From Bradyrhizobium oropedii (lineage in GTDB: Bacteria; Pseudomonadota; Alphaproteobacteria; Rhizobiales; Xanthobacteraceae), in the NCBI RefSeq assembly GCF_020889685.1, contig NZ_JACMYO010000003.1:52669-116668 (forward strand): a stretch of DNA of 64,000 nt, read 5' to 3'. The notes under the pieces were generated by a model. That model saw only the letters and a program-made list of their open reading frames with translations. It was not told where the DNA came from and made no database searches. The position numbers and the translations under genes were made by a program. The stretch's first letter is position 1. Every line of letters begins with the position of its first letter. Below, piece by piece: positions 1 to 11,343 of the stretch.

Positions 1-1833
<1,833 letters not shown>

Positions 1834-2274
1834 CGTGGCCTCTCATTTTCGTCGCCTTTATGGGGCGAACCTTCCGGGAGCGACTGCCATCGGCCCCGGG
1901 TTGAATTTCGAATCGTCCCGAAGGAACGAAGCCCAAGTTCAGGAATTAAATCCCGGTCTCGGCCCCCATCGCCTCCAAAACGCAAAACGACGCGCGGGGC
2001 GCATCACTGCACCCGCTCGTCCAAACGCTTCGCTTTACGGACTGAAAAAGCCCGAAATCTGACTGTCTCCCAACGGCTTACACCGGGTGCCCTGCCGCCC
2101 CCGCCGCCTACCGTGTTTTTCCGCTGCCAGCCCCATATGGGATGGCAATAAAGGAGATTCGAGGGTTAAGTCCACGCATCCCCACACTTTTTTGTGTCCG
2201 CTACGCCACACGACAACCTGTCGCACGACGTTTGCATGGCCCGGGAGCGCCATTCGGCGCTCCCGGATCGCGCA
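1834..2274. other. rplL-rpoB intergenic region
   Basis: No gene is supported in these 441 bases. Next to rplL the region holds a perfect 11-bp hairpin (2241-2266). In other bacteria this interval carries a partial attenuator or RNA-processing site that lowers rpoBC output relative to the L7/L12 operon, and that role is inferred here. I see no convincing separate promoter for rpoB. Confidence 0.6.
2241..2266 (-). terminator. rplL-rpoB attenuator-like hairpin
   Basis: An 11-bp perfect stem (CCGGGAGCGCC with GGCGCTCCCGG, 4-base loop) starts 8 bases past the rplL stop. No T-run follows on the minus strand, so it is more likely a partial attenuator or processing hairpin than a full intrinsic terminator. 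Confidence 0.55.
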
Positions 2275-2652
2275 TTACTTGAGCTCGACCTTGGCGCCAG
2301 CCTTCTCGAGCTGAGCCTTGATCTTCTCGGCTTCGTCCTTGTTGACGCCTTCCTTGACGGGCTTCGGAGCGCCTTCGACGAGGTCCTTGGCTTCCTTCAG
2401 GCCCAGGCCGGTGATGGCGCGGACTTCCTTGATGACTTCGATCTTCTTGTCGCCGGCGGCAGCCAGCACGACCGAGAACTCGGTCTTCTCTTCAGCCGGA
2501 GCAGCGGCACCGCCACCAGCAGCCGGGCCGGCAACCGCAACGGCGGCAGCGGCGGACACGCCCCACTTTTCTTCGAGGAGCTTGGCGAGCTCGGCCGCTT
2601 CGAGCACGGTGAGGCTCGAGAGGTCGTCGACGATTTTCTGCAAGTCAGCCAT
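2275..2652 (-). CDS. rplL: 50S ribosomal protein L7/L12
   Basis: L7/L12 forms the mobile stalk of the 50S subunit and recruits translation factors. The protein has 125 residues, the normal length. It has an N-terminal dimerisation part ([20 protein letters not shown]), an Ala/Gly/Pro-rich hinge around residues 35-55, and the conserved C-terminal domain containing [20 protein letters not shown]. It follows rplJ by 53 bases on the same strand and precedes rpoB. Confidence 0.98.
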   Translation of the reverse strand: MADLQKIVDDLSSLTVLEAAELAKLLEEKWGVSAAAAVAVAGPAAGGGAAAPAEEKTEFSVVLAAAGDKKIEVIKEVRAITGLGLKEAKDLVEGAPKPVKEGVNKDEAEKIKAQLEKAGAKVELK

Positions 2653-2705
2653 TGTTCAGTTCCTTAAACGTTTGGTTCGAACCAGGTTTGAGATTAGCGA
2701 AGGGG

Positions 2706-3224
2706 TCAGGCCGCTTCGCTCTTTGAGGCATGAGCCTGAATGACGCGTGCGAGCTTGGCCGCGGGCGCGTTGGACAGCTGAGCGAGCTTGGTCGCCGGCG
2801 CCACGAGGAGGCCCACGATCTTGCTGCGCAGTTCGTCGAGCGACGGCAGTGAGGCAAGCGCCTTCACGCTGTCGACATTCAGGACGGTTTTACCCATCGA
2901 ACCGCCGAGGATGACGAACTTCTCGTTCGCCTTGGCGAATTCGACGGCAACCTTTGGCGCCGCAACCGGATCGTTCGAAGTAGCGATCACGGTCGGTCCC
3001 TTCAGCAGGGAGCCGATGGCAGCGACGTCAGTGCCATCAAGAGCAATTTTGGCGAGACGGTTCTTCGAGACCTTCACCGACGCGCCCGCCTGCTTCATCT
3101 GCATGCGCAGCTTCTGCATCTGGGCCACGGTGAGGCCGGAATAGTGAGCAACGATCGCAACCGACGTGGTCTTGAAGACCTCGTTAAGTTGTTCGACCGA
3201 CTCTTTTTTTGCCGCTCGTTCCAC
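2706..3224 (-). CDS. rplJ: 50S ribosomal protein L10
   Basis: L10 anchors the L7/L12 dimers to the ribosome and, as the L10-L7/L12 complex, usually represses its own mRNA. I place the start at GTG 3224 (protein begins [18 protein letters not shown], 172 residues), because family members begin here and GGAAAG lies just upstream. A longer in-frame reading to 3284 adds 20 residues that look non-coding. The residues [18 protein letters not shown] and [11 protein letters not shown] are typical. A promoter is visible at 3708-3736, giving a long leader of roughly 475 bases. Confidence 0.96.
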   Translation of the reverse strand: MERAAKKESVEQLNEVFKTTSVAIVAHYSGLTVAQMQKLRMQMKQAGASVKVSKNRLAKIALDGTDVAAIGSLLKGPTVIATSNDPVAAPKVAVEFAKANEKFVILGGSMGKTVLNVDSVKALASLPSLDELRSKIVGLLVAPATKLAQLSNAPAAKLARVIQAHASKSEAA

Positions 3225-3819
3225 AGCAAGCTCTTTCCGGTTGGCGGCCTTTCCGCGAAGGCAGGACCGCCGGGTTGCACCCATCGTCCCGCCCTAAACC
3301 TGATCCGCAGGGTACAAGACCCTTCGGACATGCCGGGCAAGACGACATCTAGAAGCCTGCCCTCCCAGAGCCTTGCGGCCATGGGCTGTCGAGGTTCGAA
3401 CCAAACCAGCTTCCCAGCCGCGAACGGGTCGCGACGTGGAGCGCAAAATCCGGTCTTCACCCGTCTATGCAGGCCATGCGATTAAGCCGTTGAAAACACG
3501 AAGTTCTCGCGGGCGCCTGCAGTCTTGGACAGGATCGAGGCACTTCAGCACGCTGAAGGCCCCTGCTCTCACTCCTCTGGAGGCGACGGGTCTCCTTCCT
3601 TTCGAGCATCCTTGCGGGCATGCGGAAAGGAATGATCTCCTATCATCTCAGGTTTTCGGAATGCGAGCACGGACATGCCAGCAAGTGCCAGCACGCCCGG
3701 AAGGCGCTATGTAGCCGGTCCTGCCCTGCTTGCCAAGAGCAAATATTGGACCAGTTTCATATGACGACGGGGAGCCGGTTCCGAGGCCGGAACCGCCAGC
3801 CGCTCAGGCGCCACTCACC
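3225..3819 (-). other. rplJ 5' leader and promoter region (595 bases without a gene)
   Basis: No convincing coding frame is present. The region contains the rplJL promoter at 3708-3736, so most of it would be transcribed as the rplJ leader. L10 leaders elsewhere bind the L10(L12)4 complex; I did not identify the exact kink-turn and assign the role from position only. Confidence 0.5.
3708..3736 (-). promoter_or_regulatory. Promoter of rplJ-rplL-(rpoB)
   Basis: Read on the minus strand, a -35 box TTGGCA and a -10 box TACATA are separated by exactly 17 bases. Transcription would begin near 3700 and run about 475 bases before the rplJ start. Confidence 0.6.
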
Positions 3820-4764
3820 TTATACGTTATACGGCAGCGGCTTGCCGGCAAAGAACGCGTCGAGATTGGCGAGCACGCAATCCTGCATCGCGACGTGCGA
3901 TTCCAGGGTGTGGCCGCCGAGATGCGGCGACAGCACGACGTTCGGCAGCGCCGTCAGCGCGTCGGGTGCATGCGGCTCCCGGGCGAACACGTCGAGGCCG
4001 GCGCCGGCGATCATCCCATCGGTCAGCGCCGCGACCAGCGCCGTCTCGTCGATCACGGAGCCGCGCGAGATGTTGACGACAAATCCGTCGCTGCCGAGCC
4101 GGCGCAGGATGTCGGTGTTGATCACGTGGGTGTTGTCGGCCCCGGCACGGACCGCGATCATCAGCACGCTGCACCAATCGACCAGCGCCTCCAGGCTCGG
4201 CAAATGCTTATACGGCAGATCGTATCTGGTGCGGCTGAAATAGCCGACCTCGGTCTCGAACGCGGCGACGCGTGCGGCGATCTTGCGGCCGATCTCGCCC
4301 ATGCCGTAGACGCCGATTTTGCGGCCGCGCATGCCGGCCTGCGGCCGCATCATCGGCGACGGCCGTGCGCCGGCCCAGTCGCCGCTCCGGACATAATTGT
4401 CGGCGACCTGCAGACGCCGCACCGACGCCAGCATCAACGTCACCGCCATGTCGGCAACCGAGGCTGCATTGGCACCGGGGCTGTGGCCGACCGCGATCCC
4501 GCGCTTTGCGGCGGCCGCGAGATCGACGCCGTCATAGCCGGTGCCGTAGCAGACGATCGCGCCGAGCTTCGGCAGCATGTCCATGGCATCGGCGCCGAGC
4601 GGCGTGCCGCCTGCGGTGATCATGGCGCGGACGTCGGCGAGCTCGGCCGCCGGGAACGCTTCGTCCACCCGCTTGCCGGCCGCGTTCAGGAGTTCATAGC
4701 GCTCGCCGAAGCGGATCAGCTGGGCCTTGGGAAAGCGTGAATAGACCAGGACCTTATCGGGCAT
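3820..4764 (-). CDS. D-isomer-specific 2-hydroxyacid dehydrogenase family protein
   Basis: This family catalyses NAD(P)H-dependent interconversion of 2-oxoacids and D-2-hydroxyacids in the cytoplasm. The protein has 314 residues, normal for the family. The nucleotide-binding segment GRKIGVYGMGEIGRKIAARV lies near residues 146-165. The catalytic Arg lies in NISRGSVIDE, the catalytic Glu in FAREPHAP and the catalytic His in LSPHLGGHT. It sits between rplA and rplJ on the same strand but after a strong rplA terminator (4811-4850), so it is probably expressed by read-through or a weak promoter of its own. The substrate (glyoxylate, hydroxypyruvate or another) cannot be read from the sequence. Confidence 0.9.
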   Translation of the reverse strand: MPDKVLVYSRFPKAQLIRFGERYELLNAAGKRVDEAFPAAELADVRAMITAGGTPLGADAMDMLPKLGAIVCYGTGYDGVDLAAAAKRGIAVGHSPGANAASVADMAVTLMLASVRRLQVADNYVRSGDWAGARPSPMMRPQAGMRGRKIGVYGMGEIGRKIAARVAAFETEVGYFSRTRYDLPYKHLPSLEALVDWCSVLMIAVRAGADNTHVINTDILRRLGSDGFVVNISRGSVIDETALVAALTDGMIAGAGLDVFAREPHAPDALTALPNVVLSPHLGGHTLESHVAMQDCVLANLDAFFAGKPLPYNV

Positions 4765-4810
4765 TGTTGTTGTTTCCTGCGAGAGGCTTCACCCACCAGG
4801 ACAGAGGGCG

Positions 4811-4850
4811 GAAAAACAAAAGGGCGGAACCGGTTGCCCGATCCCGCCCC
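4811..4850 (-). terminator. Intrinsic terminator after rplA
   Basis: On the minus strand, GGGCGG (4844-4849) pairs with CCGCCC (4822-4827), followed directly by the T-rich tract TTTTGTTTTT (4812-4821). This is a standard rho-independent terminator ending the secE-nusG-rplK-rplA transcript just before the dehydrogenase gene. Confidence 0.75.
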
Positions 4851-4876
4851 TCTTTATCTCGTCACGGCGAGAAACC

Positions 4877-5569
<693 letters not shown>

Positions 5570-5575
5570 GGCCCG

Positions 5576-6004
5576 TTACCCCGCAACTTCCAGACCCATC
5601 GAACGGGCAGAGCCCTCGACCATCTTCATGGCCGATTCAATGGTGTCGCAATTCAAGTCCTTCATCTTCTTCTCGGCGATCTCGCGCACCTGCGCCTTGG
5701 TCACCTTGCCGGCCTTGTCGCGGCCCGGCGCCTTCGAGCCGGACTGGATCTTGGCAGCCTGCTTGAGGAAGAACGACATCGGAGGGGTCTTCATCTCGAA
5801 GGTGAACGAACGATCTGCATAGATCGTGATCACCACCGGAATCGGGGTGTTCTTCTCTTCCTTCTGGGTCTGCGCGTTGAACGCCTTGCAGAACTCCATG
5901 ATGTTGAGACCGCGCTGACCAAGCGCGGGGCCGATCGGGGGCGAAGGATTCGCCGCACCGGCCGGGACCTGAAGCTTCAGGTATCCGGTCACTTTCTTTG
6001 CCAT
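5576..6004 (-). CDS. rplK: 50S ribosomal protein L11
   Basis: L11 binds the GTPase-associated region of 23S rRNA and is needed for the stringent response. The protein has 142 residues. The N-terminal Pro-rich segment [20 protein letters not shown] and the C-terminal rRNA-binding domain [20 protein letters not shown] are both present. It is co-transcribed with rplA. Confidence 0.98.
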   Translation of the reverse strand: MAKKVTGYLKLQVPAGAANPSPPIGPALGQRGLNIMEFCKAFNAQTQKEEKNTPIPVVITIYADRSFTFEMKTPPMSFFLKQAAKIQSGSKAPGRDKAGKVTKAQVREIAEKKMKDLNCDTIESAMKMVEGSARSMGLEVAG

Positions 6005-6134
6005 TTATCACTCCTGTTGTGCCGGACGGTGCCGGCGGTTTCAGGTTCCGTGGTTCGGTTGAAGGGGCTGGCGACCGCCTCCTCCCTCCCACGGCCTCTC
6101 ACTTGACGCGAGGCGTATACCCCGCGCCGTCCGG

Positions 6135-6683
6135 TCAGACCACCTTTTCGACCTGACCGAATTCCAGTTCCACGGGGGTCGCACGGCCGAAGATCGACAC
6201 TGCGACCTTTACGCGCGAGCGCGCCTCGTCGATTTCTTCCACCACGCCGGAGAACGAGGCGAACGGGCCGTCGGCCACGCGCACGTTCTCGCCGATTTCG
6301 AACGACACCGACGCCTTCGGACGCTCCACGCCCTCCTGCACCTGGTGCAGGATCCGCATCGCCTCGGCTTCCGAGATCGGCATCGGCTTGTTTTCCGCGC
6401 CGAGGAAGCCGGTCACCTTCGGGGTGTTCTTGATCAGATGGAACGCCTCGTCGGTCAGCTTCATCTTCACCAGCACATAGCCCGGGAAGAATTTGCGCTC
6501 GGCGTCGATCTTGCGGCCGCGGCGCACCTCGGTGACCTTCTCGGTCGGCACCAGAATCTGCTCGAACAGCTCTTCCAGCCCGCGCTGCTTGGCCTGCTCG
6601 CGGATCGATTCCTGAACCTTCTTCTCGAAGTTCGAATAGGCGTGAACGATGTACCAGCGCTTGTCCATCAATTGGGTGCTCAT
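6135..6683 (-). CDS. nusG: Transcription termination/antitermination factor NusG
   Basis: NusG binds the RNA polymerase clamp, suppresses pausing, and links polymerase to Rho or the ribosome. With the start at ATG 6683 the protein has 182 residues. It has an NGN domain (RWYIVHAYSNFEKKVQESI at the N-terminus) and a C-terminal KOW domain (ENVRVADGPFASFSGVVEEI, about residues 132-151). I prefer 6683 because the ATG overlaps the secE stop by one base (TGATG), which suggests translational coupling; an internal ATG at 6668 is the alternative. Longer readings upstream are shadows of secE. Confidence 0.95.
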   Translation of the reverse strand: MSTQLMDKRWYIVHAYSNFEKKVQESIREQAKQRGLEELFEQILVPTEKVTEVRRGRKIDAERKFFPGYVLVKMKLTDEAFHLIKNTPKVTGFLGAENKPMPISEAEAMRILHQVQEGVERPKASVSFEIGENVRVADGPFASFSGVVEEIDEARSRVKVAVSIFGRATPVELEFGQVEKVV

Positions 6684-6874
6684 CAGTGGATGCCCAGTAT
6701 CAGGGTAATCAGATAGCGGATGATCTGGTCCGCGGCGAAGAAGAAGATCGAGGCCAGCGCCACCATCACGAACACCATGATGGTGGTAATGGTCGTCTCG
6801 CGGCGCGTCGGCCAGGTGACCTTGGCGGTCTCCGAGCGCACTTCCTGCAGGAATTTGAACGGGCTGAAAGCCAT
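6683..6874 (-). CDS. secE: Preprotein translocase subunit SecE
   Basis: SecE is the small essential membrane subunit of SecYEG. The start at ATG 6874 gives a 63-residue protein, the typical short alphaproteobacterial SecE with one transmembrane segment. It has the conserved EVRSETAKVTWPTRRET just before the membrane helix (TTITTIMVFVMVALASIFFF). It is the first gene of the secE-nusG-rplKA unit, downstream of a clear promoter at 7049-7077. Confidence 0.95.
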   Translation of the reverse strand: MAFSPFKFLQEVRSETAKVTWPTRRETTITTIMVFVMVALASIFFFAADQIIRYLITLILGIH

Positions 6875-7204
6875 CGTGAGATCCGCGTCCGTCTCCGGAC
6901 GATTGCAACGTTTCAAGGAATCCGAACAGCCGACCTTGCGGACCCAGCCCTCGTTTGGAAGGTTGAGCCGATAAACGAGCTCGAATGTTCGGGGAATTAG
7001 GCCGCGCCGGATATCCGCCATCAAAGCGGGCCGGCTGCGAGTGGGCGGTATCTACTGCGAGACCGGGCAAACGTCAAGGTCGGCGGGGTCGCGCCCCGCC
7101 CCTGCCGCGCCTCGGGCGGATCGGAACAGGGCCTCTCAAATCAAGCACTTAGGCTGGCGGCGGGAGGTCCACTGCCCCGCCGTCCGTCGCGGCGGCCGCC
7201 TGGA
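6875..7204. other. secE upstream region (330 bases)
   Basis: The region contains the promoter at 7049-7077 and a secE leader of roughly 165 bases. No tRNA or further gene is visible; the tRNA-Trp often found beside secE is 4 kb away here, at 11.1 kb. Confidence 0.55.
7049..7077 (-). promoter_or_regulatory. Promoter of secE-nusG-rplK-rplA
   Basis: On the minus strand, -35 TTGACG and -10 TAGATA are separated by exactly 17 bases, close to the sigma70 consensus. The predicted start is near 7042. Confidence 0.65.
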
Positions 7205-8818
7205 TCACCCGGCAAAGCTCTTCTGGACCGCCTGATCCAGCGTGGCGCCGCCGACATAGCGCTGGCGCAGCTCGCGCTTGAGCAGCTTGCCGCTCGGGTT
7301 CTTCGGCAAGGCATCGACGAAGATGACCCGCTTCGGCACCTTGAAATGGGCCATCGACGCCGCGCAATGCTTGACGACGGCCTCCGGCTCGAGGCTCGCG
7401 CCGGCCTTGACCACGACGATCGCGGTCACCGCCTCGATCCAGCGCGGGTCGGGCAGCCCGACCACCGCGACCTCCGACACTTCAGGCAGCCGATAGATCA
7501 TCTCCTCGACCTCGCGGCTCGCGACGTTCTCGCCGCCGCTCTTGATCATGTCCTTCACGCGATCGACGACGGTAATGTAGCCGTTGGCATCGACGGTCGC
7601 GAGATCGCCGGAATGAAACCAGCCGCCGGCGAACGCCGCCGCGGTCTTGACCGGATCGTTGTAGTAGCCGGACAAGAGATGCGGCGAGCGGTGCACGATC
7701 TCACCGACCTCGCCCACCCCGACGTCGGTCATGTCCGAGTTGACGACCCGCGTCTCGACATTGATCGCAGGCTTGCCGGCCGAGCCGGCCCTCGGCAGCT
7801 GGTCCTCCGGCGACAGCACGGTCGCCAGCGGCGCGATCTCGGTCTGGCCGTAGAAATTCCAGAACTTCACATCGGGCAACCGGCGCTGCAATTCGAGCAG
7901 CACCTCGACCGGCATGATCGAGGCGCCGTAATAGCCCTTGCGCAAGGTCGACAGATCGGTGCGGTCGAACGCCGGTGAGCGCAGCATCGCGATCCAGATC
8001 GTCGGCGGCGCGAAGAACGAGTTGATCTTGTGGGCCGCGATCAGCGCCAGGACGTTGTCGGGCACCGGTTTGCCGGTGATGAGACTGGTGGCGCCGAGAT
8101 AGATCGCTGGCCCCAGGAAGACGTCGAGCTGTGCGCAATGATAGAGCGGCAGCGCGTGCAGCACCGTGTCGTCGGTCGCCATGCCGCCGTCGATGATGCA
8201 GCTGACATACTGCCACATCACGGCTTCATGGGTGAGGATCGCGCCCTTCGGCAGCGACTCCGTGCCGCTGGTGTAGATGATCTGCGCGGGATCGCGGCTG
8301 TCGACCGCCGCATCCGGCGCAGAGGCGTCGCTATGCAGCAGGCTGTCGAATGTCGTGATGCCCTCGGGCGCGGCGGCTGGATCCTCGCCCGGCAGCCAGA
8401 TCAGGGTTTCGACCGCCGATCCCTTGGCCGCGGCTGCGTGCGCCGTCTCCACGAAGTCGGGACCGACCGCGAGCAGCTTCGCGCCGGAATTGGCAAGGAT
8501 GAAATTGATCTCGTCGGGATTGAGCATGAAGTTGATCGGCACCAGGATCGCGCCGATCCGTGCCACCGCGAAGCGCAGCGCGGCGAAGCAATGCGAATTG
8601 CGCGACAGCACCGCGACACGGTTGCCCTTCGCAACGCCAAGCGCGAGCAGGCCGCGTCCGAGCCGATTGCAGATCGCGTCCATCTCCGCAAAGCTCCAGC
8701 TCACCCCGCCGCAGATCAGCGCGGACTTGTCGGGGTAGCGCTTTGCCGATCGGCGCAACAGATCGCCGATGCTGTGCTCACGCGCGCGCTGGATGGTTGC
8801 TGCGATGTCTCCGCTCAT
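7205..8818 (-). CDS. AMP-dependent acyl-CoA synthetase/ligase
   Basis: This family adenylates a carboxylic acid and transfers it to CoA. The start at ATG 8818 is backed by GGAAGGGAC just upstream and gives 537 residues; the longer frame adds a non-coding extension. Motifs in order are the AMP/phosphate loop IIYTSGTESLPKGA (near residue 178), YGQTE, the hinge region HSGDL, KSGGENVASREVEE, and the C-terminal catalytic Lys in NPSGKLLKREL. The phosphate loop carries TESLPK rather than the usual TGxPK, a common variant among fatty-acid and aryl-acid ligases. It is next to a FadR-type regulator read in the same direction. The acid substrate is unknown. Confidence 0.9.
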   Translation of the reverse strand: MSGDIAATIQRAREHSIGDLLRRSAKRYPDKSALICGGVSWSFAEMDAICNRLGRGLLALGVAKGNRVAVLSRNSHCFAALRFAVARIGAILVPINFMLNPDEINFILANSGAKLLAVGPDFVETAHAAAAKGSAVETLIWLPGEDPAAAPEGITTFDSLLHSDASAPDAAVDSRDPAQIIYTSGTESLPKGAILTHEAVMWQYVSCIIDGGMATDDTVLHALPLYHCAQLDVFLGPAIYLGATSLITGKPVPDNVLALIAAHKINSFFAPPTIWIAMLRSPAFDRTDLSTLRKGYYGASIMPVEVLLELQRRLPDVKFWNFYGQTEIAPLATVLSPEDQLPRAGSAGKPAINVETRVVNSDMTDVGVGEVGEIVHRSPHLLSGYYNDPVKTAAAFAGGWFHSGDLATVDANGYITVVDRVKDMIKSGGENVASREVEEMIYRLPEVSEVAVVGLPDPRWIEAVTAIVVVKAGASLEPEAVVKHCAASMAHFKVPKRVIFVDALPKNPSGKLLKRELRQRYVGGATLDQAVQKSFAG

Positions 8819-8871
8819 ATGTCCCTTCCGAATGTGCTTGTTGTCGTTGTCTTGTCGTCGCCGCGCCGTCG

Positions 8872-9636
8872 CTACTGCCGGGCGGCGTAGGCGTGTTCCA
8901 TGTAGGTGTGCTCGACCGAGCGATCGAGCGAGGCGATCTTCTCGAAGCCGCGGCGCCAGTCCTGCAGATGCCGCCGCGTCCACAGCACGCCGGCCTCCTT
9001 GTCGCGCCGCCTGATCGCATCGAGGATGTGGCCATGCGCCTCGACGAGCCGCGCGCCGCCCTCCGGTACGCCGCCGACGATCATCTCGGTGGTCGGAAAG
9101 AACAGTTGCGCGGCCGGCTCGCGCGCGAGCTGCAGCACGCGGTTCTGCGAGGCCTTGGCCATCAGCACGTGGAATTCCGCATCGAGCTCGGCGAGACCTG
9201 CGGGGTTGCCGACGACATCAGCGCTGCGTTCGAGATTGCCGGCGAGCTCGGCGATGTTCTCGTCGGTGGCGCGCTCCACCGCGCCCTCGACACTCGCGAC
9301 CTCCAGCGTCATCGAGGTCTCGAACAATTCGCGGAACGTCACCTCGTGCAGGATCAGCGCACGCGACAGCCTTGTGGCGAGCTTGTTGTAGCGCGGCAGG
9401 CAGGCCTGCAGGCGGCGGCTGGAATCGCGCCGGATCAGCCCGCCCTCCTCGAGCACGCGAATGCCTTCGCGCACGGTCGAGCGGTTGACGCCGAACTGCG
9501 CGACGAGCTGCTGCTCGGTGCCGATCGGCTCGCCCGGCTTGATCCGGCCGTTGATGATTTCCCGTTCGATCGCGTCCGCGACCTTCTGGTAGGCCGGCGC
9601 AACGTCGATGCGCCGGAACAGCGGCGTGGCGGCCAC
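8872..9636 (-). CDS. GntR family (FadR subfamily) transcriptional regulator
   Basis: The protein has an N-terminal winged helix (about residues 10-75, with EQQLVAQFGVNRSTVREGIR as the recognition helix region) and a C-terminal all-helical FCD effector domain. I choose GTG 9636, with GGGAG seven bases upstream, giving 254 residues; longer readings would run into the divergent regulatory region. Two perfect palindromes TTGTCNGACAA in the intergenic space match the FadR-subfamily consensus TNGTNNNACNA. The regulator therefore probably controls itself, the acyl-CoA ligase downstream and the divergent binding-protein gene. The effector is unknown; an acyl-CoA or organic acid is plausible. Confidence 0.9.
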   Translation of the reverse strand: MAATPLFRRIDVAPAYQKVADAIEREIINGRIKPGEPIGTEQQLVAQFGVNRSTVREGIRVLEEGGLIRRDSSRRLQACLPRYNKLATRLSRALILHEVTFRELFETSMTLEVASVEGAVERATDENIAELAGNLERSADVVGNPAGLAELDAEFHVLMAKASQNRVLQLAREPAAQLFFPTTEMIVGGVPEGGARLVEAHGHILDAIRRRDKEAGVLWTRRHLQDWRRGFEKIASLDRSVEHTYMEHAYAARQ

Positions 9637-9655
9637 CTTGGGCTCCCGATTGTCG

Positions 9656-9668
9656 TTTGTCCGACAAA
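9656..9668. promoter_or_regulatory. FadR-type operator 1
   Basis: Perfect 13-bp palindrome TTTGTCCGACAAA, 20 bases upstream of the GntR start codon. It contains TTGTCCGACAA, which fits the FadR-subfamily consensus TNGTNNNACNA. The location suggests autorepression. Confidence 0.7.
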
Positions 9669-9768
9669 GCGTAGGCGAAGGCCACTGGAGCGTCAAATGC
9701 CCCTTCCTTGGCCGGATTGTCGCACCCAGTCGGCCAGAATTGACACCGGAACCGGGCAAATCTAGCTT

Positions 9769-9779
9769 TGTCGGACAAG
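9769..9779. promoter_or_regulatory. FadR-type operator 2
   Basis: Palindrome TTGTCGGACAA, 113 bases from operator 1 and 35 bases before the ATG of the divergent binding-protein gene, placed to block or follow its promoter. Two matching sites flanking one divergent spacer make a chance match unlikely. Confidence 0.7.
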
Positions 9780-9814
9780 CCGATAAGAACACCGCCTTGG
9801 GGAGGCACATCACC

Positions 9815-11020
9815 ATGAAATCCATCGTCACAACTCTGTCCGCTGCCGGCCTGATCGCCGCAGCGCTGGCCGGGCCCGCGCTCGCACAACAGACGCCGCT
9901 CAAGATCGGCGTGCTGACCGATTTCCAGTCGGTCTATGCGGATATCGGCGGCGCCGGGAACGTCGAAGCCACCAAGATGGCGATCGAGGAGTTCGGAGGG
10001 TCCATGTTCGGCAAGCCGATCGAGCTCGTCACCGCCGACGCCCTCAACAAGGCCGACGTCGCCGCGACCATCACCCGCAAGTGGTACGAGGCGGAGAACG
10101 TCGACATGGTCATCGACATGCCGACCTCGGCGACCGCGCTCGCCGGCATGGAGATGTCGAGGCAGTTCGAGAAGATCATGATCGTGACGGATGCGGCGAG
10201 CTCCGACATCACCGGCAAATCCTGCTCGCCCTACACGCTGCACTGGACCTACGACACCTATGCCAACGCCCACACCGTCGGCAGCGCGATCGTGAAGAAC
10301 GGCGGCGACAGCTGGTTCTTCATCACCGCAGACTATCTGTTCGGCCACTCGATCGAGCGCGATACCGGCGACGTGGTCCGCGCCGCCGGCGGCAAGGTGC
10401 TCGGCAGCGCGCGGCATCCGCTCAACACGCCGGACTTCTCGTCCTTCCTGCTGCAAGCCCAGGCTTCGAAGGCCAAGATCATCGGCATGGCCAACGGCGG
10501 CGCCGACACCATCAACACCATCAAGCAGGCTTCCGAATTCGGCATCGTCGCGGGCGGGCAGAACCTCGCCGGCATCGTGATGTTCATCTCTGATATTCAC
10601 AGCCTCGGGCTGAAGCTCGCGCAGGGCCTGATCATCACCGAGGCCTACTACTGGGATCTCAACGACCGCACCCGCTCCTTCGGCAAGCGCTTCTTCGAGC
10701 GCATGAAGCGGATGCCGACGATGAACCAGGCCGCCACCTACAGCGCCACCCTGCACTACCTCAACGCGGTGAAGGCCGCCGGCACCAAGGAGACCAAGCC
10801 GGTGCTGGCGAAAATGCGTGCGACCCCGGTCCGCGACGCGTTCACCGACAACGGCGTGGTGCGCGAAGACGGCCGCATGGTGCACTCGATGTTCCTGTTC
10901 GAGGTCAAGAGGCCCGAGGAATCGAAGGCGCCGTGGGATTACTACAAGGTGCTCGCCGAGGTGCCCGGCGACCAGGCGTTCCGGCCGCTGAAGGACGGCG
11001 GCTGCCCGTTGATCAAGTAG
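9815..11020 (+). CDS. Branched-chain amino acid-type ABC transporter substrate-binding protein
   Basis: Periplasmic binding protein of the Liv type (Peripla_BP_6 family), 401 residues. A signal peptide is clear (MKSIVTTLSAAGLIAAALAG, cleavage after ALA about residue 24), followed by the domain start LKIGVLTDFQSVYADIGGAG. The start ATG 9815 has GGGGAGG upstream. No permease or ATPase genes are adjacent, so it is an orphan component here. It is divergent from a FadR-type regulator with operators in between, suggesting ligand-linked control. The neighbouring acyl-CoA ligase hints at an aromatic or organic acid ligand, but that is inference. A paralogue is at 33916-35139. Confidence 0.92.
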   Translation: MKSIVTTLSAAGLIAAALAGPALAQQTPLKIGVLTDFQSVYADIGGAGNVEATKMAIEEFGGSMFGKPIELVTADALNKADVAATITRKWYEAENVDMVIDMPTSATALAGMEMSRQFEKIMIVTDAASSDITGKSCSPYTLHWTYDTYANAHTVGSAIVKNGGDSWFFITADYLFGHSIERDTGDVVRAAGGKVLGSARHPLNTPDFSSFLLQAQASKAKIIGMANGGADTINTIKQASEFGIVAGGQNLAGIVMFISDIHSLGLKLAQGLIITEAYYWDLNDRTRSFGKRFFERMKRMPTMNQAATYSATLHYLNAVKAAGTKETKPVLAKMRATPVRDAFTDNGVVREDGRMVHSMFLFEVKRPEESKAPWDYYKVLAEVPGDQAFRPLKDGGCPLIK

Positions 11021-11098
11021 CCGAAAATGATCACGACCGGGGTCCAGGACTTCGGGTCCAAGACCTCGGCCAAGACATTCAAATTGTTAGCTAAAAGC

Positions 11099-11174
11099 TG
11101 GCAGGAGTGGCAGGGCTCGAACCTGCGACCCCCGGTTTTGGAGACCGGTGCTCTACCAATTGAGCTACACTCCT
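11099..11174 (-). tRNA. tRNA-Trp (anticodon CCA)
   Basis: A 76-base cloverleaf reads on the minus strand. Acceptor AGGAGTG pairs with CACTCCT, the D arm is GCTC...GAGC, the anticodon stem is CCGGT/ACCGG with loop CTCCAAA, the T arm is GCAGG-TTCGAGC-CCTGC, the discriminator is G, and CCA is encoded. The CCA anticodon identifies tryptophan. Confidence 0.97.
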
Positions 11175-11343
11175 GCAGGGAACCAGCGTCGCCGCCGGTT
11201 CGCGCCGTTTCAAGCACAGGGCATGGCCGGTTTGCAAGGGCGAAGCGGTGAAGCTTCTGTTCATTGCAAAACTTCTGCGCCAGACTTCGGCGATCACCCC
11301 ATGACGGCACCTCGCCGCAAGAATCAAGAGCCAGGGAGAGACC

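Noticed and set aside
6875..7048. tRNA-Trp directly upstream of secE
   Set aside because: Searched because the pair is common; no cloverleaf is present here. The tRNA-Trp of this window is at 11099-11174.
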